A DNA stretch of 64,000 nucleotides from Acetobacterium fimetarium (GTDB taxonomy: Bacteria; Bacillota; Clostridia; Eubacteriales; Eubacteriaceae): assembly GCF_014284475.1 (NCBI RefSeq), contig NZ_WJBC01000001.1, forward strand, positions 240,901 to 304,900, read 5' to 3'. A model generated the notes under the pieces. The model was not told the origin of the DNA and ran no database searches. It saw only the letters and a list, made by a program, of their open reading frames with translations. The translations under genes were made by a program, and so were the position numbers. Numbering within the stretch: the first letter of the stretch is position 1; each line of letters starts with the position of its first letter. This document shows positions 43,253 to 52,897 of the stretch, in pieces.

Positions 43253-43285
43253 ATTCTACTCTCGAAGTATTATTTTGTCAATACT
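43253..43285 (-). promoter_or_regulatory. marR promoter and operator
   Basis: Minus strand TTGACA (43276-43281) and TAGAAT (43253-43258) are 17 bp apart. AGTATT (43266-43271) and AATACT (43280-43285) form an inverted repeat over the -35 and spacer, the expected place for MarR autorepression. Confidence 0.75.
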
Positions 43286-43435
43286 TTTTTTGCTGCTTGG
43301 TCATGACCTGCTATTTTTCCAAGCACTCAGGAAGGCTATCATAAAATTTGGCCGATTTATGCAATTCAATTGCTGAAATTGTTGGCATTTTATATTATAC
43401 TGAAGAAAATAAATTCATTGTGAAGAGGGAATTTA

Positions 43436-44608
43436 ATGAACAAAATAGTTACCAGTGATGAAATAACAGCTATCCTGCCAGAAATTGTTGCAATCCGCCG
43501 CGATTTGCACACCTATCCGGAACTGAGTTTTCAGGAATTTGAAACATCCGAAAAAATCGTCAAATTTTTAAGTCAACTGAACATTGACAATCAGGTCGTC
43601 GGTAAAACTGGCGTCGTTGCCACGATTTTTAACAGCTCTGCTTTTCCGACAATCGCGCTGCGTGCCGAAATGGATGCTCTACCCATTCAGGATGACAAAA
43701 CCTGCGACTATGCTTCAAAATATCCTGGCGTCATGCATGCCTGCGGCCATGATGGCATTGTCGCCATCGCCTTGGGCGTTGCAAAGATACTTCAGCAAAA
43801 AAGTTCGCTGCTGAAATGCAATGTCAAATTTCTGTTTGAGCCTGCTGAGGAAATCGGTGAAGGGGCCCGGGCCTTGATCGGTGCGGACGCGCTTTCCAAT
43901 CCAGTCGTTGATCGGATGATCATTTTTCATCTGGCCAACTCCGAACCCCTCGGCATGGAAATTCAGGAAAAGGTCTCGACCGCTGAAATCTGCTCGCTTG
44001 ATCTTCATGTTACCGGCTATTCCAGCCACTGGGGTGAAGTTGAAAAAGGCTCGGATGCTATCCATGCAGCAAGTGAGACCATCTGTGCCATCAAAAAATG
44101 CAGCAGCCAGAAAAGGGAAATGCCTTCGGTGATCGGCATCGGAACCATCAACGGTGGCGTGAAAAATAACATCATGGCAGACTCGGTGGATATGACTGGC
44201 ACGCTCCGGACATTTCTTCCCAAAGACCGGGAAGAAATGATCCGCTGCCTAGGTCAGGATTTTCAAAAGATCGAAAAGAAAACCAATACGCAGATAAAAA
44301 TGGCCGTCGAAATGCGGACCCCACCCATCTTCAATGATCCGGATCTAGTCAAAACAGGCATTGAAATCGGGCAAAATGTCTTTAAAAAAAGTCGAGTGAT
44401 ACTCGGCAGAACGCCTTATTTGGCCGGGGATAATGCCGCGTTTTATTTTGAGCAAATCAAAGGCGTTCGCATCGTTTTTTTTGCCGCACAAGAAAGCATC
44501 ATCAATTATCCACTCCACAATTCCAGATTTGATTTTAATGAGTCAATTTTTCCCTATGCCATCGAGACACTGTGTGAACTCATCTGTCACATCGCTGTAG
44601 AAAAATAG
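43436..44608 (+). CDS. M20-family amidohydrolase/peptidase
   Basis: The 390-residue enzyme has the M20 (IAL-1/hippurate hydrolase type) motifs: RRDLHTYPELSF, metal ligands in HACGHDG (about 101-107), EPAEE (about 139-143) and the late HNSRF His. It hydrolyses an acyl-amino-acid, amide or dipeptide bond in the cytoplasm with two metal ions. Substrate undefined. The start at 43436 follows GAAGAGGGAA. It is monocistronic with a terminator. Confidence 0.92.
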   Translation: MNKIVTSDEITAILPEIVAIRRDLHTYPELSFQEFETSEKIVKFLSQLNIDNQVVGKTGVVATIFNSSAFPTIALRAEMDALPIQDDKTCDYASKYPGVMHACGHDGIVAIALGVAKILQQKSSLLKCNVKFLFEPAEEIGEGARALIGADALSNPVVDRMIIFHLANSEPLGMEIQEKVSTAEICSLDLHVTGYSSHWGEVEKGSDAIHAASETICAIKKCSSQKREMPSVIGIGTINGGVKNNIMADSVDMTGTLRTFLPKDREEMIRCLGQDFQKIEKKTNTQIKMAVEMRTPPIFNDPDLVKTGIEIGQNVFKKSRVILGRTPYLAGDNAAFYFEQIKGVRIVFFAAQESIINYPLHNSRFDFNESIFPYAIETLCELICHIAVEK

Positions 44609-44698
44609 TGGCTGTTTTTCTTTTGAGCCGGTGGTTGATGATTCCACCCATCAGCGAGGCTAATTCTAACTATGTGAAAAGGCTGATTCAGGCATGCT

Positions 44699-44735
44699 TA
44701 AGGCCCAAGCTCGATAGAGCTTGGGCCTTACTGAT
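44699..44735. terminator. Strong convergent terminator
   Basis: Perfect 14-bp arms TAAGGCCCAAGCTC (44699-44712) and GAGCTTGGGCCTTA (44717-44730) with a GATA loop, between the M20 gene and the convergent chemoreceptor gene. Confidence 0.85.
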
Positions 44736-44773
44736 ATTTGATCTGATTTTTTAAGCGGCTTTGTTGTGAATCT

Positions 44774-47632
44774 TTAGTACTTGTCGTCCAGAATAATGAC
44801 CGGTTGAGCGGCATCCACGTCGATTTTCTTAGCCGGAATTTCCGCCGTCTTTTTCTTCATGATCTGGGAACCGTTGACGGTTCCTTTGAGCTGGAAGGCT
44901 CCGACCATTTGTTTGAGCATTTCCGCCTGACTGGAGAGTTCTTCACTGGCAGCTGCGCTTTCTTCCGCGGTAGCGGAATTGGTTTGTACCACCTGGGAAA
45001 CCTGTTCGATGCCCTGATTGATCTGGGCAATTTCCGACGCCTGATCATTGGATGCCGTCGCAATGTCTCCCACCAAACGCGCAACTTTTTCTATTTCAGC
45101 CAGTATTTCTTTTAAGCTCTCTGCGGTTTCATCAGCAATCTTCGTTCCTGCTTCTACCTTGTCAATAGAACCTTCGATAAGACCGGTTGTCTCTTTGGCC
45201 GCTTCAGCACTTCTGGCAGCCAGGGTTCGCACTTCTTCCGCCACGACGGCGAAGCCTTTGCCGTGCTGACCGGCCCGGGCTGCTTCCACCGCCGCATTGA
45301 GCGCCAGAATATTGGTCTGGAAGGCAATATCGTCAATGACCTTGATGATTTTGGAAATGCTGTTGGAAGAATCGTTGATATCCACCATGGCGGTAACCAT
45401 CTTGTTCATCTGCACATTTCCGACTTCCGCATTTTTACGGACATGCATCGCTATTTCATTTGCTTCATTGGCATGCATGGCGTTCTGCTTGGTCTCTCCG
45501 GCCACTTCTTCAATTGAAGCGGTGAGTTCCTGGATGGAGCTGGCCTGTTCGGTAGTACCTTGAGACAGCGCCTGTCCGCCATCGGAAATCTGATTGGCAC
45601 CGGCTTCCACCTGTCCAGCCGCTTCGTTTATTTCACCCATAGTGTTGCTCAGGTTTGTGGTGATATCATTCAATGCTGTTTTAATGGCCAGGAAATCGCC
45701 CAGATATTCAGTGGTGATTTGCTGATTCAAATTGCCACGGCCCATTCCTTCCAGTGTCTGTGTAATTTCATCCACATAGCGTTTCAGGAAAGCGACAGTC
45801 TGGTTCATGTCTTCTTTGATGACAATGTAATCCCCGTTGTAATTACCGATCATGCCAGTGTTCAGGTTTCCTTTTGCCAGTTCCTGCAGGGTAGCAGAAG
45901 CTTCCTGAACCGGTGCAACTACAGCATCCAGTGTCGCGTTGACGCCGTCCACAATTTTGGCAAAATCCCCCTGGTGTCTACCGGCATCAGCCCGTGTATC
46001 CAGACGGCCGTCAATGCCGGCCTGAGCCAGCATGCTGGCATCACTGATCAGATTATCCACCGAGGTCTGGACTTCAGAAAGACTGTTTCTGATTTCATTG
46101 AATTGGGCACTGACTTCGGATGTGAATTCATCAGCTTCACCGATGGCCAGGTCGAAGGCCAGATCCCCTTCGGATAACCGAATCAGGTTGTTTGCCAATC
46201 GGTTTACTTCGTTTTTGGTATAGTCGCTGACACGGATCATGGCGGTTAAATCCGTGACGACTTCAACAAAACCCACTTTCTCGCCGCGAGAATCCATGAG
46301 ATAAGCAGTATCCTGTTTAAAGTGATTGCCAAACCAGTCAAAATAACTGTCGGATAATCCCTGATCAACCAAACGTCGGATTCCACAGCTTTCAGTCCGG
46401 CAGATGTTGGCACCGGCATTATAGCAGTCCATGCCACAGGCAGAAGCCCGGTCTTTAATCACATTGTTGTTGATCATCATGTCTTCAAATGATTTATTCA
46501 TGAAGATCCATTTCATGTCGTTGTCGGTGACATGGATTGGGAATGGCACCGCATCAATGATGGATTCGTACCAGACCATCTTATCAACGACCGTATCCAG
46601 AGTGGCGTTAACGCCTGCCACAATTTCTTTATAGCCGCCGTTGAAACGATCAACGTCGCCCCGCGTATCCCATTTTCCTTGAACTGCTGCATTCGACAGC
46701 ATCGTGGCTTCAGCAACCAGACCACGAATGGTTTCAATAATCAGTTTCAGAGCTGGAGAGAGTTCATCTTCGGAATCTCTTGGTTCCACGTTGGCACTGA
46801 CATCACCGTTTGAAATCTGATTCATGGTACCAATAATAATGGTCTGAATATCATCGGAGAAGGTATCCATCGACTCAGCCATTTCCCCAATTTCATCTTT
46901 TCGCTTCATGTTAAGACGCATGGCAAAATGCCCCCGGCTCATTTCTTTGATCATGTGATTGGCTTTTTTCAGCGGGTTGCTGATCAGTAAACGCAGGATT
47001 AGACCAAAAGCGATGGCCACAACCAGAGAGACAAGTGTGACAATAATCATGGTTGTGATGGTTGCGTTTGCACTGGCAGTATCGGCAGCAGCCTGAGCAT
47101 CAGCTTCATCCAGTTTCATGGGTACCAGTTTGTTGATTGCATCCATCTGCGCCGAAGCGGCCATTTCGTAGGAACCTGTATTTGAAAGCAGGGTATACGC
47201 TTCGGCATCTCTGTTTTCGATGGCCAGCGCTTTCACCTTCTCAAACTCCTGAGCCAGAACCTTTCGGGATGCAACAAATTCGTCAAAGGCAGCCTGCATT
47301 TCAGGATCGGTGATCGATTTTTCAAAATTGGCGGCCGCCTCATCAATTTCCTGATTCCGAATGTTGACCTCAACTGCATTGGTCTGAATCAGCTCCGGGC
47401 TGTTTTCGATAATCATATCCCGTACGATACTCTGCATGCGCTGATAGGATGTCGAAATCTGACCGACCTGCGCGATCGGCAGCGTCATATCTTCAAAGAG
47501 TGCCGTATTCTGTTTTTGAAGCGCTTTAAGATCGGTAATTCCGATCATCCCGACAATCCCGGTCAGTAATGCCACAATGATGAAGCTCACCAGCAGCTTT
47601 ACGCCGATTTTCATGTCATAAATCCATTTCAT
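44774..47632 (-). CDS. Methyl-accepting chemotaxis protein with Cys-containing PAS domain
   Basis: The protein has 952 residues. Two membrane helices (about 8-30 and 195-220) frame a four-helix-bundle ligand domain. HAMP follows, with further HAMP-like repeats (about 220-320 and again near 510-680), a PAS domain (about 355-430) with four Cys (CGMDC, then two more, about residues 397-417), and a signalling domain (about 690-930) with the [20 protein letters not shown] hairpin tip. Cytoplasmic PAS Cys suggest a metal, heme or redox role. The start at 47632 is set by CAGGAGG. The C-terminal pentapeptide is not the CheR docking type. Confidence 0.93.
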   Translation of the reverse strand: MKWIYDMKIGVKLLVSFIIVALLTGIVGMIGITDLKALQKQNTALFEDMTLPIAQVGQISTSYQRMQSIVRDMIIENSPELIQTNAVEVNIRNQEIDEAAANFEKSITDPEMQAAFDEFVASRKVLAQEFEKVKALAIENRDAEAYTLLSNTGSYEMAASAQMDAINKLVPMKLDEADAQAAADTASANATITTMIIVTLVSLVVAIAFGLILRLLISNPLKKANHMIKEMSRGHFAMRLNMKRKDEIGEMAESMDTFSDDIQTIIIGTMNQISNGDVSANVEPRDSEDELSPALKLIIETIRGLVAEATMLSNAAVQGKWDTRGDVDRFNGGYKEIVAGVNATLDTVVDKMVWYESIIDAVPFPIHVTDNDMKWIFMNKSFEDMMINNNVIKDRASACGMDCYNAGANICRTESCGIRRLVDQGLSDSYFDWFGNHFKQDTAYLMDSRGEKVGFVEVVTDLTAMIRVSDYTKNEVNRLANNLIRLSEGDLAFDLAIGEADEFTSEVSAQFNEIRNSLSEVQTSVDNLISDASMLAQAGIDGRLDTRADAGRHQGDFAKIVDGVNATLDAVVAPVQEASATLQELAKGNLNTGMIGNYNGDYIVIKEDMNQTVAFLKRYVDEITQTLEGMGRGNLNQQITTEYLGDFLAIKTALNDITTNLSNTMGEINEAAGQVEAGANQISDGGQALSQGTTEQASSIQELTASIEEVAGETKQNAMHANEANEIAMHVRKNAEVGNVQMNKMVTAMVDINDSSNSISKIIKVIDDIAFQTNILALNAAVEAARAGQHGKGFAVVAEEVRTLAARSAEAAKETTGLIEGSIDKVEAGTKIADETAESLKEILAEIEKVARLVGDIATASNDQASEIAQINQGIEQVSQVVQTNSATAEESAAASEELSSQAEMLKQMVGAFQLKGTVNGSQIMKKKTAEIPAKKIDVDAAQPVIILDDKY

Positions 47633-47820
47633 TTTTCTTTTCCTCCTGAATATAATTTTCCCCAAAATCAAAATGCTTTCAGCAATTAAATTGACGGAAT
47701 ATTATAATACCACATTATATTACAATATTATACTAAATAATTATATGTTACAGCATTTTGTTTTTTTATATTCATTTGGTTGTCCTTGTCATCCTTTTAT
47801 ATGAAATGATGACAACCATC

Positions 47821-48249
47821 CTATTTCTCACCTTTCTGATAGTGCGCAAGTTCCGCATTCATTTCTTTTGCATTTTGATTATCAAGAATCCACATGATGC
47901 CGTTGACCCCAAGATACACAAGTCCTACCGCTACTGCAAAAGCGATCATGACTGCCCGATCTTCTGCTCCATTTGTAAATACCAGAATCATCAGTAGAAC
48001 TTCAATCAATAACAGCTGCAGTAATTTTCTGAACACCATCTGCCTGAACGTCAATTCCTTGCTGGAATACGTAACCATGGCAGGCAACAGACTGACCGCA
48101 CCTAAAATCAGAGGCGAAAAAAAAGCTTCATAGCCGAAAGATCGCTCTCCATCGAAGAAGAGTCCCATGATGCCCATCGCTAAACAGATCAGCGTCACGA
48201 TGACAAAATAATGCGTCAAGACCTTTTTGGGAAAATTTTTATCGATCAT
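47821..48249 (-). CDS. DUF3021-family membrane protein
   Basis: The 142-residue protein has four predicted helices and a Lys/Glu-rich end, as in DUF3021 proteins, which are usually encoded directly after a LytTR regulator and are thought to control it. It overlaps the LytTR gene by 11 bp. It probably acts as a membrane-bound modulator of its partner. Function not proven. Confidence 0.85.
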   Translation of the reverse strand: MIDKNFPKKVLTHYFVIVTLICLAMGIMGLFFDGERSFGYEAFFSPLILGAVSLLPAMVTYSSKELTFRQMVFRKLLQLLLIEVLLMILVFTNGAEDRAVMIAFAVAVGLVYLGVNGIMWILDNQNAKEMNAELAHYQKGEK

Positions 48250-48694
48250 TGCACTTTCCTTTCTGCAATCGGTCTTTTAATTCACCGACAAATTTCCGCG
48301 AAATAATGACCTCTTCGCCATTGCGCATGCTCGCCGAAAACCGTCCATTAAGCGCCGGTTTTAAGGATTGAATCTTCATCAGGTTGATGATAACGGCCTT
48401 TGAACATCTGAAAAAACTGTTCTCTCCATACGCCGTTTCAAATTCATAGAGTTTCATTTTCAATTGATAGACATCATCTTTTAAGTAGGCAAAGACACGA
48501 TGATCCACCGCTTCCACATAATAGATATCCAGCAGCGTTATGGCATATGACCGACCGTCTCGTGTCCCTTCCAGACGCTCCTGCCTCGACTTGATCAGCA
48601 TTTCCAGTTCGCGGACTGATTTTGTTACTACATGGCATCGGATCTGAACTTCCTCATCCTGAGTTCTGGGTATTTTTCTTATGCATACATTCAT
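48239..48694 (-). CDS. LytTR-domain transcriptional regulator
   Basis: The 151-residue protein begins at the ATG at 48694, after AAAGAGGAAACG, and is made mostly of a LytTR DNA-binding domain (about 50-150; ITLLDIYYVEAVDHRVFAYL, FFRCSKAVIINLMKIQSLKP). No receiver domain is present. It forms the common LytTR/DUF3021 two-gene unit. These units usually regulate themselves and a nearby gene; the alpha/beta hydrolase upstream is possible but unproven. Confidence 0.9.
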   Translation of the reverse strand: MNVCIRKIPRTQDEEVQIRCHVVTKSVRELEMLIKSRQERLEGTRDGRSYAITLLDIYYVEAVDHRVFAYLKDDVYQLKMKLYEFETAYGENSFFRCSKAVIINLMKIQSLKPALNGRFSASMRNGEEVIISRKFVGELKDRLQKGKCNDR

Positions 48695-48755
48695 CGTTTC
48701 CTCTTTCAAGTGTGTGGGTAGACTAAATATTCTTTTAGCCTATGAGATACACTAT

Positions 48756-50057
48756 TTAATAGGTTTCCTGAATCGACAATTCTGGATCGCCTTTCAGATA
48801 ATGATTATAGTACTCTAAGATTACACCATTCATGGTGTTTATGCAATAATCCGGATCAATTTCACCAGCGCCCAGATAGGATGCCAAGATTGGAGAAAAC
48901 CGCGGCAGATCGGTGAAATTGAGATGTTCGGCGCCGATAAAATGGACTTCCATCGCATCCTGGGCATTTTTCAGAACGACATTGTTGACATAAAGATCAC
49001 CGTATTTATCGGCCTCTTCATGATATGCCATTGAATCGATGCTGAGCAACGGCAAGAGATAGGGCGTGTCCCTGAACTGGTAGGCTCCGTTTGCATAGGC
49101 CGTTTCTTCTCCAAACATGGTTCCTTCCAGATCGATGACTGCATCGATGTCCGTCCGTTCTCTTCCCAGCTCAACCGCAGCCGCACCACCCATGGAATGA
49201 CCGATCACACCGATTTTTGTGAAATCTATACACTGATATACCAGCTCCTCCCGATTGTTCTGAGTCTGCTCTGCAATGGTATCCAGTACAAAGTTCATAT
49301 CACCGCAGCGTAGCGCCAGCCACTCTCTTGAGCGGCTGAAAATCTCTGCTTCATCGGCTCCCTCGCCGTTGGCACTTAAGACCGCTTGAATAAACTCACG
49401 ATTGGCAGGAATGATCTCACCATCTGTCTGTTTCGTGAAAAAAGCGTGATAGGGATGATCGATGCTGCAGACCACGTAACCATGGCTTGCCAGTTCTTCA
49501 AACGTCGACAAATTGCTCATCCGATAGCCAAATGCGCCGTGGGAGAAAACAACCAGCGGAAATGTCTCATCCGTTTCTGTTACCGGATACCAGAACTGAA
49601 CCGTTACTTTTCGATTGGAACCATCTTCCCGAAACGTCTCCACCCGGTTTTTGTCAGTCCATGTATAGCTGACTGTCTCGCAATCATAATCACCCGTCGG
49701 TTTCAGCTGCGTGGTCTGGGGAAAGACCAGTGCCGGCGTTAACACAAGCATCACCAGAAAAAGGCTGACCACTGTTTTTAGCAGAACTTTTGTAAGTTTG
49801 TAATTCTTTTCCGGTTTTTTTCGTACCAGAGATACCAGCGCCATTATCCCTCTAACCACTAGAAAAACGGCCAGTAGCCCCCAGCGAAAACTCCATTGAA
49901 TAACACCAGCCAACGCAAGCAGCACAAACAGCCCAAGCTCACAGCAGTTTAAAATTGCCTTCTCCTTACGATAGCTTTTCTTTTTTAAGATGCAGAAGCC
50001 GTTAAAAAAGAGTTCTGCCAAAATCAAACTCACTAAAACAATAATACCAATCATCAT
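48756..50057 (-). CDS. Membrane-anchored alpha/beta hydrolase (PAF-acetylhydrolase/dienelactone hydrolase type)
   Basis: This 433-residue protein has four N-terminal hydrophobic helices (about 1-115) and an alpha/beta-hydrolase domain (about 160-425) with GHSMGG (nucleophile Ser, about 288), the oxyanion SHGAFGYR loop and the acid and His (AEHLNF) near the C-terminus. The family covers platelet-activating-factor acetylhydrolase-like esterases. A lipid or ester substrate at the membrane is likely. Confidence 0.88.
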   Translation of the reverse strand: MMIGIIVLVSLILAELFFNGFCILKKKSYRKEKAILNCCELGLFVLLALAGVIQWSFRWGLLAVFLVVRGIMALVSLVRKKPEKNYKLTKVLLKTVVSLFLVMLVLTPALVFPQTTQLKPTGDYDCETVSYTWTDKNRVETFREDGSNRKVTVQFWYPVTETDETFPLVVFSHGAFGYRMSNLSTFEELASHGYVVCSIDHPYHAFFTKQTDGEIIPANREFIQAVLSANGEGADEAEIFSRSREWLALRCGDMNFVLDTIAEQTQNNREELVYQCIDFTKIGVIGHSMGGAAAVELGRERTDIDAVIDLEGTMFGEETAYANGAYQFRDTPYLLPLLSIDSMAYHEEADKYGDLYVNNVVLKNAQDAMEVHFIGAEHLNFTDLPRFSPILASYLGAGEIDPDYCINTMNGVILEYYNHYLKGDPELSIQETY

Positions 50058-50151
50058 ACTCTCCTCTTTCTCTTTTTATAGTGGAAAGTATATCGCCTTC
50101 TTTGCTTCACCACAATATAACTGCCCGCAAGATGCAAAAAATGAACGTAAG

Positions 50152-50322
50152 ATGCAAGTGATCCAATCTCATATTCAACAACTTGAAGCTCGAATTCAGG
50201 AATTACAGAAACAGTCTACTGAAAAACAAGCAACTGAAGCACCCAGTCAACAAATGACGGCCCAGCAAACCACGGCCACACAAAAAATTCCGAGTATGAA
50301 TATTTTTGATACCTACGCTTAA
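50152..50322 (+). CDS. Small FlxA-like coiled-coil protein
   Basis: A 56-residue reading frame starts at the ATG at 50152. It is helical in its first half (IQSHIQQLEARIQELQKQ, a heptad pattern) and Gln/Thr-rich in the second. FlxA-like small proteins in Clostridia look similar. The longer frame from 49990 overlaps the divergent hydrolase gene and adds nothing convincing. The ribosome binding site is weak, but a strong terminator follows directly, supporting a real transcript. Confidence 0.5.
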   Translation: MQVIQSHIQQLEARIQELQKQSTEKQATEAPSQQMTAQQTTATQKIPSMNIFDTYA

Positions 50323-50324
50323 GA

Positions 50325-50375
50325 CCATACATAAAAAATCCTCCCGCACTTCCCGGGAGGATTTTTTATGTATGG
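50325..50375. terminator. Long perfect hairpin terminator
   Basis: Two perfect 22-nt arms (50325-50346 and 50354-50375) with a 7-nt loop. It follows the small coiled-coil gene and has AT ends (ATAAAAAA/TTTTTTAT) that serve both directions. Confidence 0.85.
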
Positions 50376-50509
50376 ATTTCTTTGGGTTTATTCATCTTCC
50401 CATTTTCTTCAAAACTATCATAATCATTCGGTATTCAACTTATAATTGCCTGCATAAAGCAATATAAAAAGGGTATCAAACAAACATTCGAAAAAAAGGA
50501 GAAAAGAAA

Positions 50510-51571
50510 ATGAAGCTTGTTAAATCATTATTTTTATCACTCACTGTTTTATTTTGCTGTTTGGCTGTCGCAGGATGCGGCACCACAACAAAAGATGACA
50601 AGGCACAGACGGAAAAATCTGATGCCATCCAGGCTACTGACTACAGCCAGAGTAACCACTGGCTGAACCTGCCCACGGATCTCAGCAAAGACGTGGATGT
50701 TTTTTACCTCTACCCGTCAGCATGGGCAAAGGTGAATGCCGATGACCCGATAGTATGCGAGATTGACAACCCTGTAATGCTCCAGCAATCAAAGCTGGCT
50801 TATGATCGACAGGCCACTGCCTTTTCAGACATCGCCAATATCTATGCACCCTACTATCGCCAGGATGATGCTGGCTCAACCCTTGCCATGTCAGTTGATG
50901 AACAGCAGGATATTGTCAAAGGCATTCCTCTGACCGATGCAATGGCAGCCTTCGACTACTACATAAAAAACTACAATCACGGCCGTCCATTCATTTTGGC
51001 CAGTCATTCCCAGGGTTCTAATGTAATGATCTATATCCTGTCGGAATATATGAAAGAACACCCCGAGGTAAACGATCGTATGATCGCCGCCTATGTCATT
51101 GGTTATTCTGTTACTGATGAGTATCTGTCCCAGAATCCGCACCTTAAATTCGCCACGGGAGCCGGAGACACCGGGGTTATCATTTCCTATAATACCCAGG
51201 CCCCAACCATTGAAGGTACCGATGGAGTTGTTGTTGCCGGTGCCAAAGCAATCAACCCGATCAGCTGGACCACTGACGAAACAGTAGCACCTGCTTCAGA
51301 TAACCTGGGTTCACTCCAGTTGAATCCGGACGGTTCTGTGGTTAAAAATGATGACGGCACCTTTGTGGTTGTGAAGAACTTTGCCGATGCCCAGGTTGAT
51401 ACAGCCAAAGGTGTTGTTATTTGCAGTACCGTCGATGTGGATACTTATGCTCCCGGGAACGCGATGTTTGGCAGAGGGGTTTTTCATAGCTTTGATTTCC
51501 CCTTTTACTACTATGATATTCAGGCAAACGCAGCACTGCGAACCCAAAATTACCTGTTGAATCGTAAATAA
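50510..51571 (+). CDS. DUF3089-family lipoprotein hydrolase
   Basis: This 353-residue protein has a lipoprotein signal (lipobox AVAGC, Cys about 23) and a DUF3089 alpha/beta-hydrolase-like domain. The motif ASHSQGS (Ser about 166) is the nucleophile elbow, preceded by VDVFYLYPSAW near the N-terminus. It would be anchored outside the cytoplasmic membrane. AAAAGGAGAAAAG precedes the ATG. Substrate unknown. Confidence 0.88.
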   Translation: MKLVKSLFLSLTVLFCCLAVAGCGTTTKDDKAQTEKSDAIQATDYSQSNHWLNLPTDLSKDVDVFYLYPSAWAKVNADDPIVCEIDNPVMLQQSKLAYDRQATAFSDIANIYAPYYRQDDAGSTLAMSVDEQQDIVKGIPLTDAMAAFDYYIKNYNHGRPFILASHSQGSNVMIYILSEYMKEHPEVNDRMIAAYVIGYSVTDEYLSQNPHLKFATGAGDTGVIISYNTQAPTIEGTDGVVVAGAKAINPISWTTDETVAPASDNLGSLQLNPDGSVVKNDDGTFVVVKNFADAQVDTAKGVVICSTVDVDTYAPGNAMFGRGVFHSFDFPFYYYDIQANAALRTQNYLLNRK

Positions 51572-51648
51572 TCAGATTCTCTTCTTTAGTTTAGTGATAT
51601 CCTTCCTGGCCAGCAGACCTCACCAAAAGTATTTTAAACACTTCCCCA

Positions 51649-51685
51649 AAAATGCCGTGGCACTATCAAAGTGTCGCGGCATTTT
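51649..51685. terminator. Convergent terminator
   Basis: AAAATGCCGTGGCACT (51649-51664) and AGTGTCGCGGCATTTT (51670-51685) form a nearly perfect 16-bp stem between the lipoprotein and maf genes. Confidence 0.85.
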
Positions 51686-51711
51686 AACAAACATTACACG
51701 ATCTGAATTGA

Positions 51712-52323
51712 CTATACTGTCTTTATCAGTTTATTCAGCCTTTTATTGAGCTCGGCAATCGGAAGCCCCACGATGTTGTTGTAATCCCCTTTAATCCATT
51801 CAACCCAGAGTCCCGCCTCTTCCTGAATACCGTAGGCACCGGCTTTGTCACTGGCCTTGCCGGAAGCAACATATGCTTGAACTTCCCGTTCCATCTGCTC
51901 GTCCCAAGGATAGAAGCAGATCTGGGATACCGATACAAACCGGTCTTCCATCGATCCTAATTTTATGCTGACGCCGGTCAGCACATGATGAATTTTTCCA
52001 GCAAGCCGTCGGATCATGCTGTAAGCCTCTTCATTATCCCGGGGTTTGCCCAGAATGTTTTCCTTTAAAACAACGACGGTGTCCGCGCCAACTACCAGCG
52101 CATCCGGGTTTTTTCGATGGATTTCTGCCGCCTTTTTCGAGGCAAGCTCGATAACCAGTTTCTTTGCCGTTTCCAGAAAATCCTCATCTCGGTTTTCTAA
52201 AACCGCTGTTTCTATTTCCTTTTCATTTATTTCCGCCGCTTTTACCGTAAAGTCCTTAACAGCCAGTTTAAACAGTTCCCGTCTTCGGGGCGACTGACTG
52301 GCCAGAATTATTTCAGGTTGCAA
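51712..52323 (-). CDS. maf: Maf-family nucleoside triphosphate pyrophosphatase
   Basis: The 203-residue enzyme has the Maf motifs ASQSPRRRELF (about 8-18), the ADTVVVL (about 80) metal-binding segment and DKAGAYGIQEEAG (about 160). It hydrolyses dTTP, UTP or modified nucleotides to monophosphates and is linked to cell-division arrest. Monocistronic here. The start lies directly after a GGAGGTG ribosome binding site. Confidence 0.93.
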   Translation of the reverse strand: MQPEIILASQSPRRRELFKLAVKDFTVKAAEINEKEIETAVLENRDEDFLETAKKLVIELASKKAAEIHRKNPDALVVGADTVVVLKENILGKPRDNEEAYSMIRRLAGKIHHVLTGVSIKLGSMEDRFVSVSQICFYPWDEQMEREVQAYVASGKASDKAGAYGIQEEAGLWVEWIKGDYNNIVGLPIAELNKRLNKLIKTV

Positions 52324-52702
52324 ATTTCACCTCCATATTTTTTTCATGAGATCATTGCGAAACTGATCGTCACGCTAACTGCACTTTCGCAATGACCTGT
52401 TTATTTTCATTATAAACTCAATCCCGATCATTATCAAAAATTTTAATTGCATTCCGCAAGCATAATACCTTAATCTTCACAAATAAAACATAAAGCCAAC
52501 ATGCAGCAACCAAGTTTTTATTCTAAAATAAAAACAACTTATAACAAAACTCTATCGGGACGAGGATTTATATGATGACACCAAAAATAGAAACACAATT
52601 TTCAATGCTTTTTTATTCCTCTGAGATCGATGCTTTTCCACTTTATATAGAATACAATTTACACTGGGAAGCGGACACAATATTCTCTTTACATTGGCAT
52701 TG
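52324..52702. other. Maf upstream region with inverted repeat
   Basis: An 11-bp inverted repeat TCATTGCGAAA (52352-52362)/TTTCGCAATGA (52385-52395) lies just upstream of maf. GTTTTTATT and AATAAAAAC (52514-52535) form a second AT-rich hairpin. A 62-codon frame at 52572 has only a weak site and no recognisable sequence; I do not call it. Confidence 0.5.
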
Positions 52703-52730
52703 CCAGACTTTTCCCGAAGTCTGGTTTTTT
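52640..52730 (+). ncRNA. Candidate small RNA or attenuated leader before malic enzyme
   Basis: A strong intrinsic terminator (CCAGACTT 52703-52710, AAGTCTGG 52717-52724, six T) lies on the plus strand where no plus-strand gene precedes it. TACAAT at about 52653 is a possible -10 box, giving an RNA of about 70 nt. It may be a small RNA or a regulated leader of the malic enzyme gene 168 bp downstream. The 5' end is a guess. Confidence 0.4.
52703..52730 (+). terminator. Orphan intrinsic terminator
   Basis: A perfect 8-bp stem CCAGACTT/AAGTCTGG with loop TTCCCG is followed by TTTTTT. On the other strand no T run follows the hairpin, so it acts on the plus strand. Confidence 0.8.
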
Positions 52731-52897
52731 CATATTTCCTCACAATTAACTGCATGTTAAATTAATGTCAAAGTATTCTTTATAACCATAATTCTTTTTT
52801 AAATTTCATAATATTTCAATCGTAAAAGTCAGATGCTATCCTATGTCTATAAACACGTAAGCAGAATTTTATCAATTTATTCATGAAGGGAAAAAAA

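Noticed and set aside
35744..43285. Single operon from MarR to the PPDK-like gene
   Set aside because: A gap of about 170 bp with a likely -10 (TATACT) separates the second ArsA gene from the PPDK-like gene, so a shared transcript is possible but not supported.
49990..50151. Longer N-terminus of the small coiled-coil protein
   Set aside because: This part overlaps the divergent hydrolase gene and its ribosome binding site and gives no recognisable protein.
52572..52760. 62-aa plus-strand open frame before malic enzyme
   Set aside because: Weak ribosome site and no recognisable sequence; it runs through a strong terminator hairpin, so an untranslated RNA is more likely.
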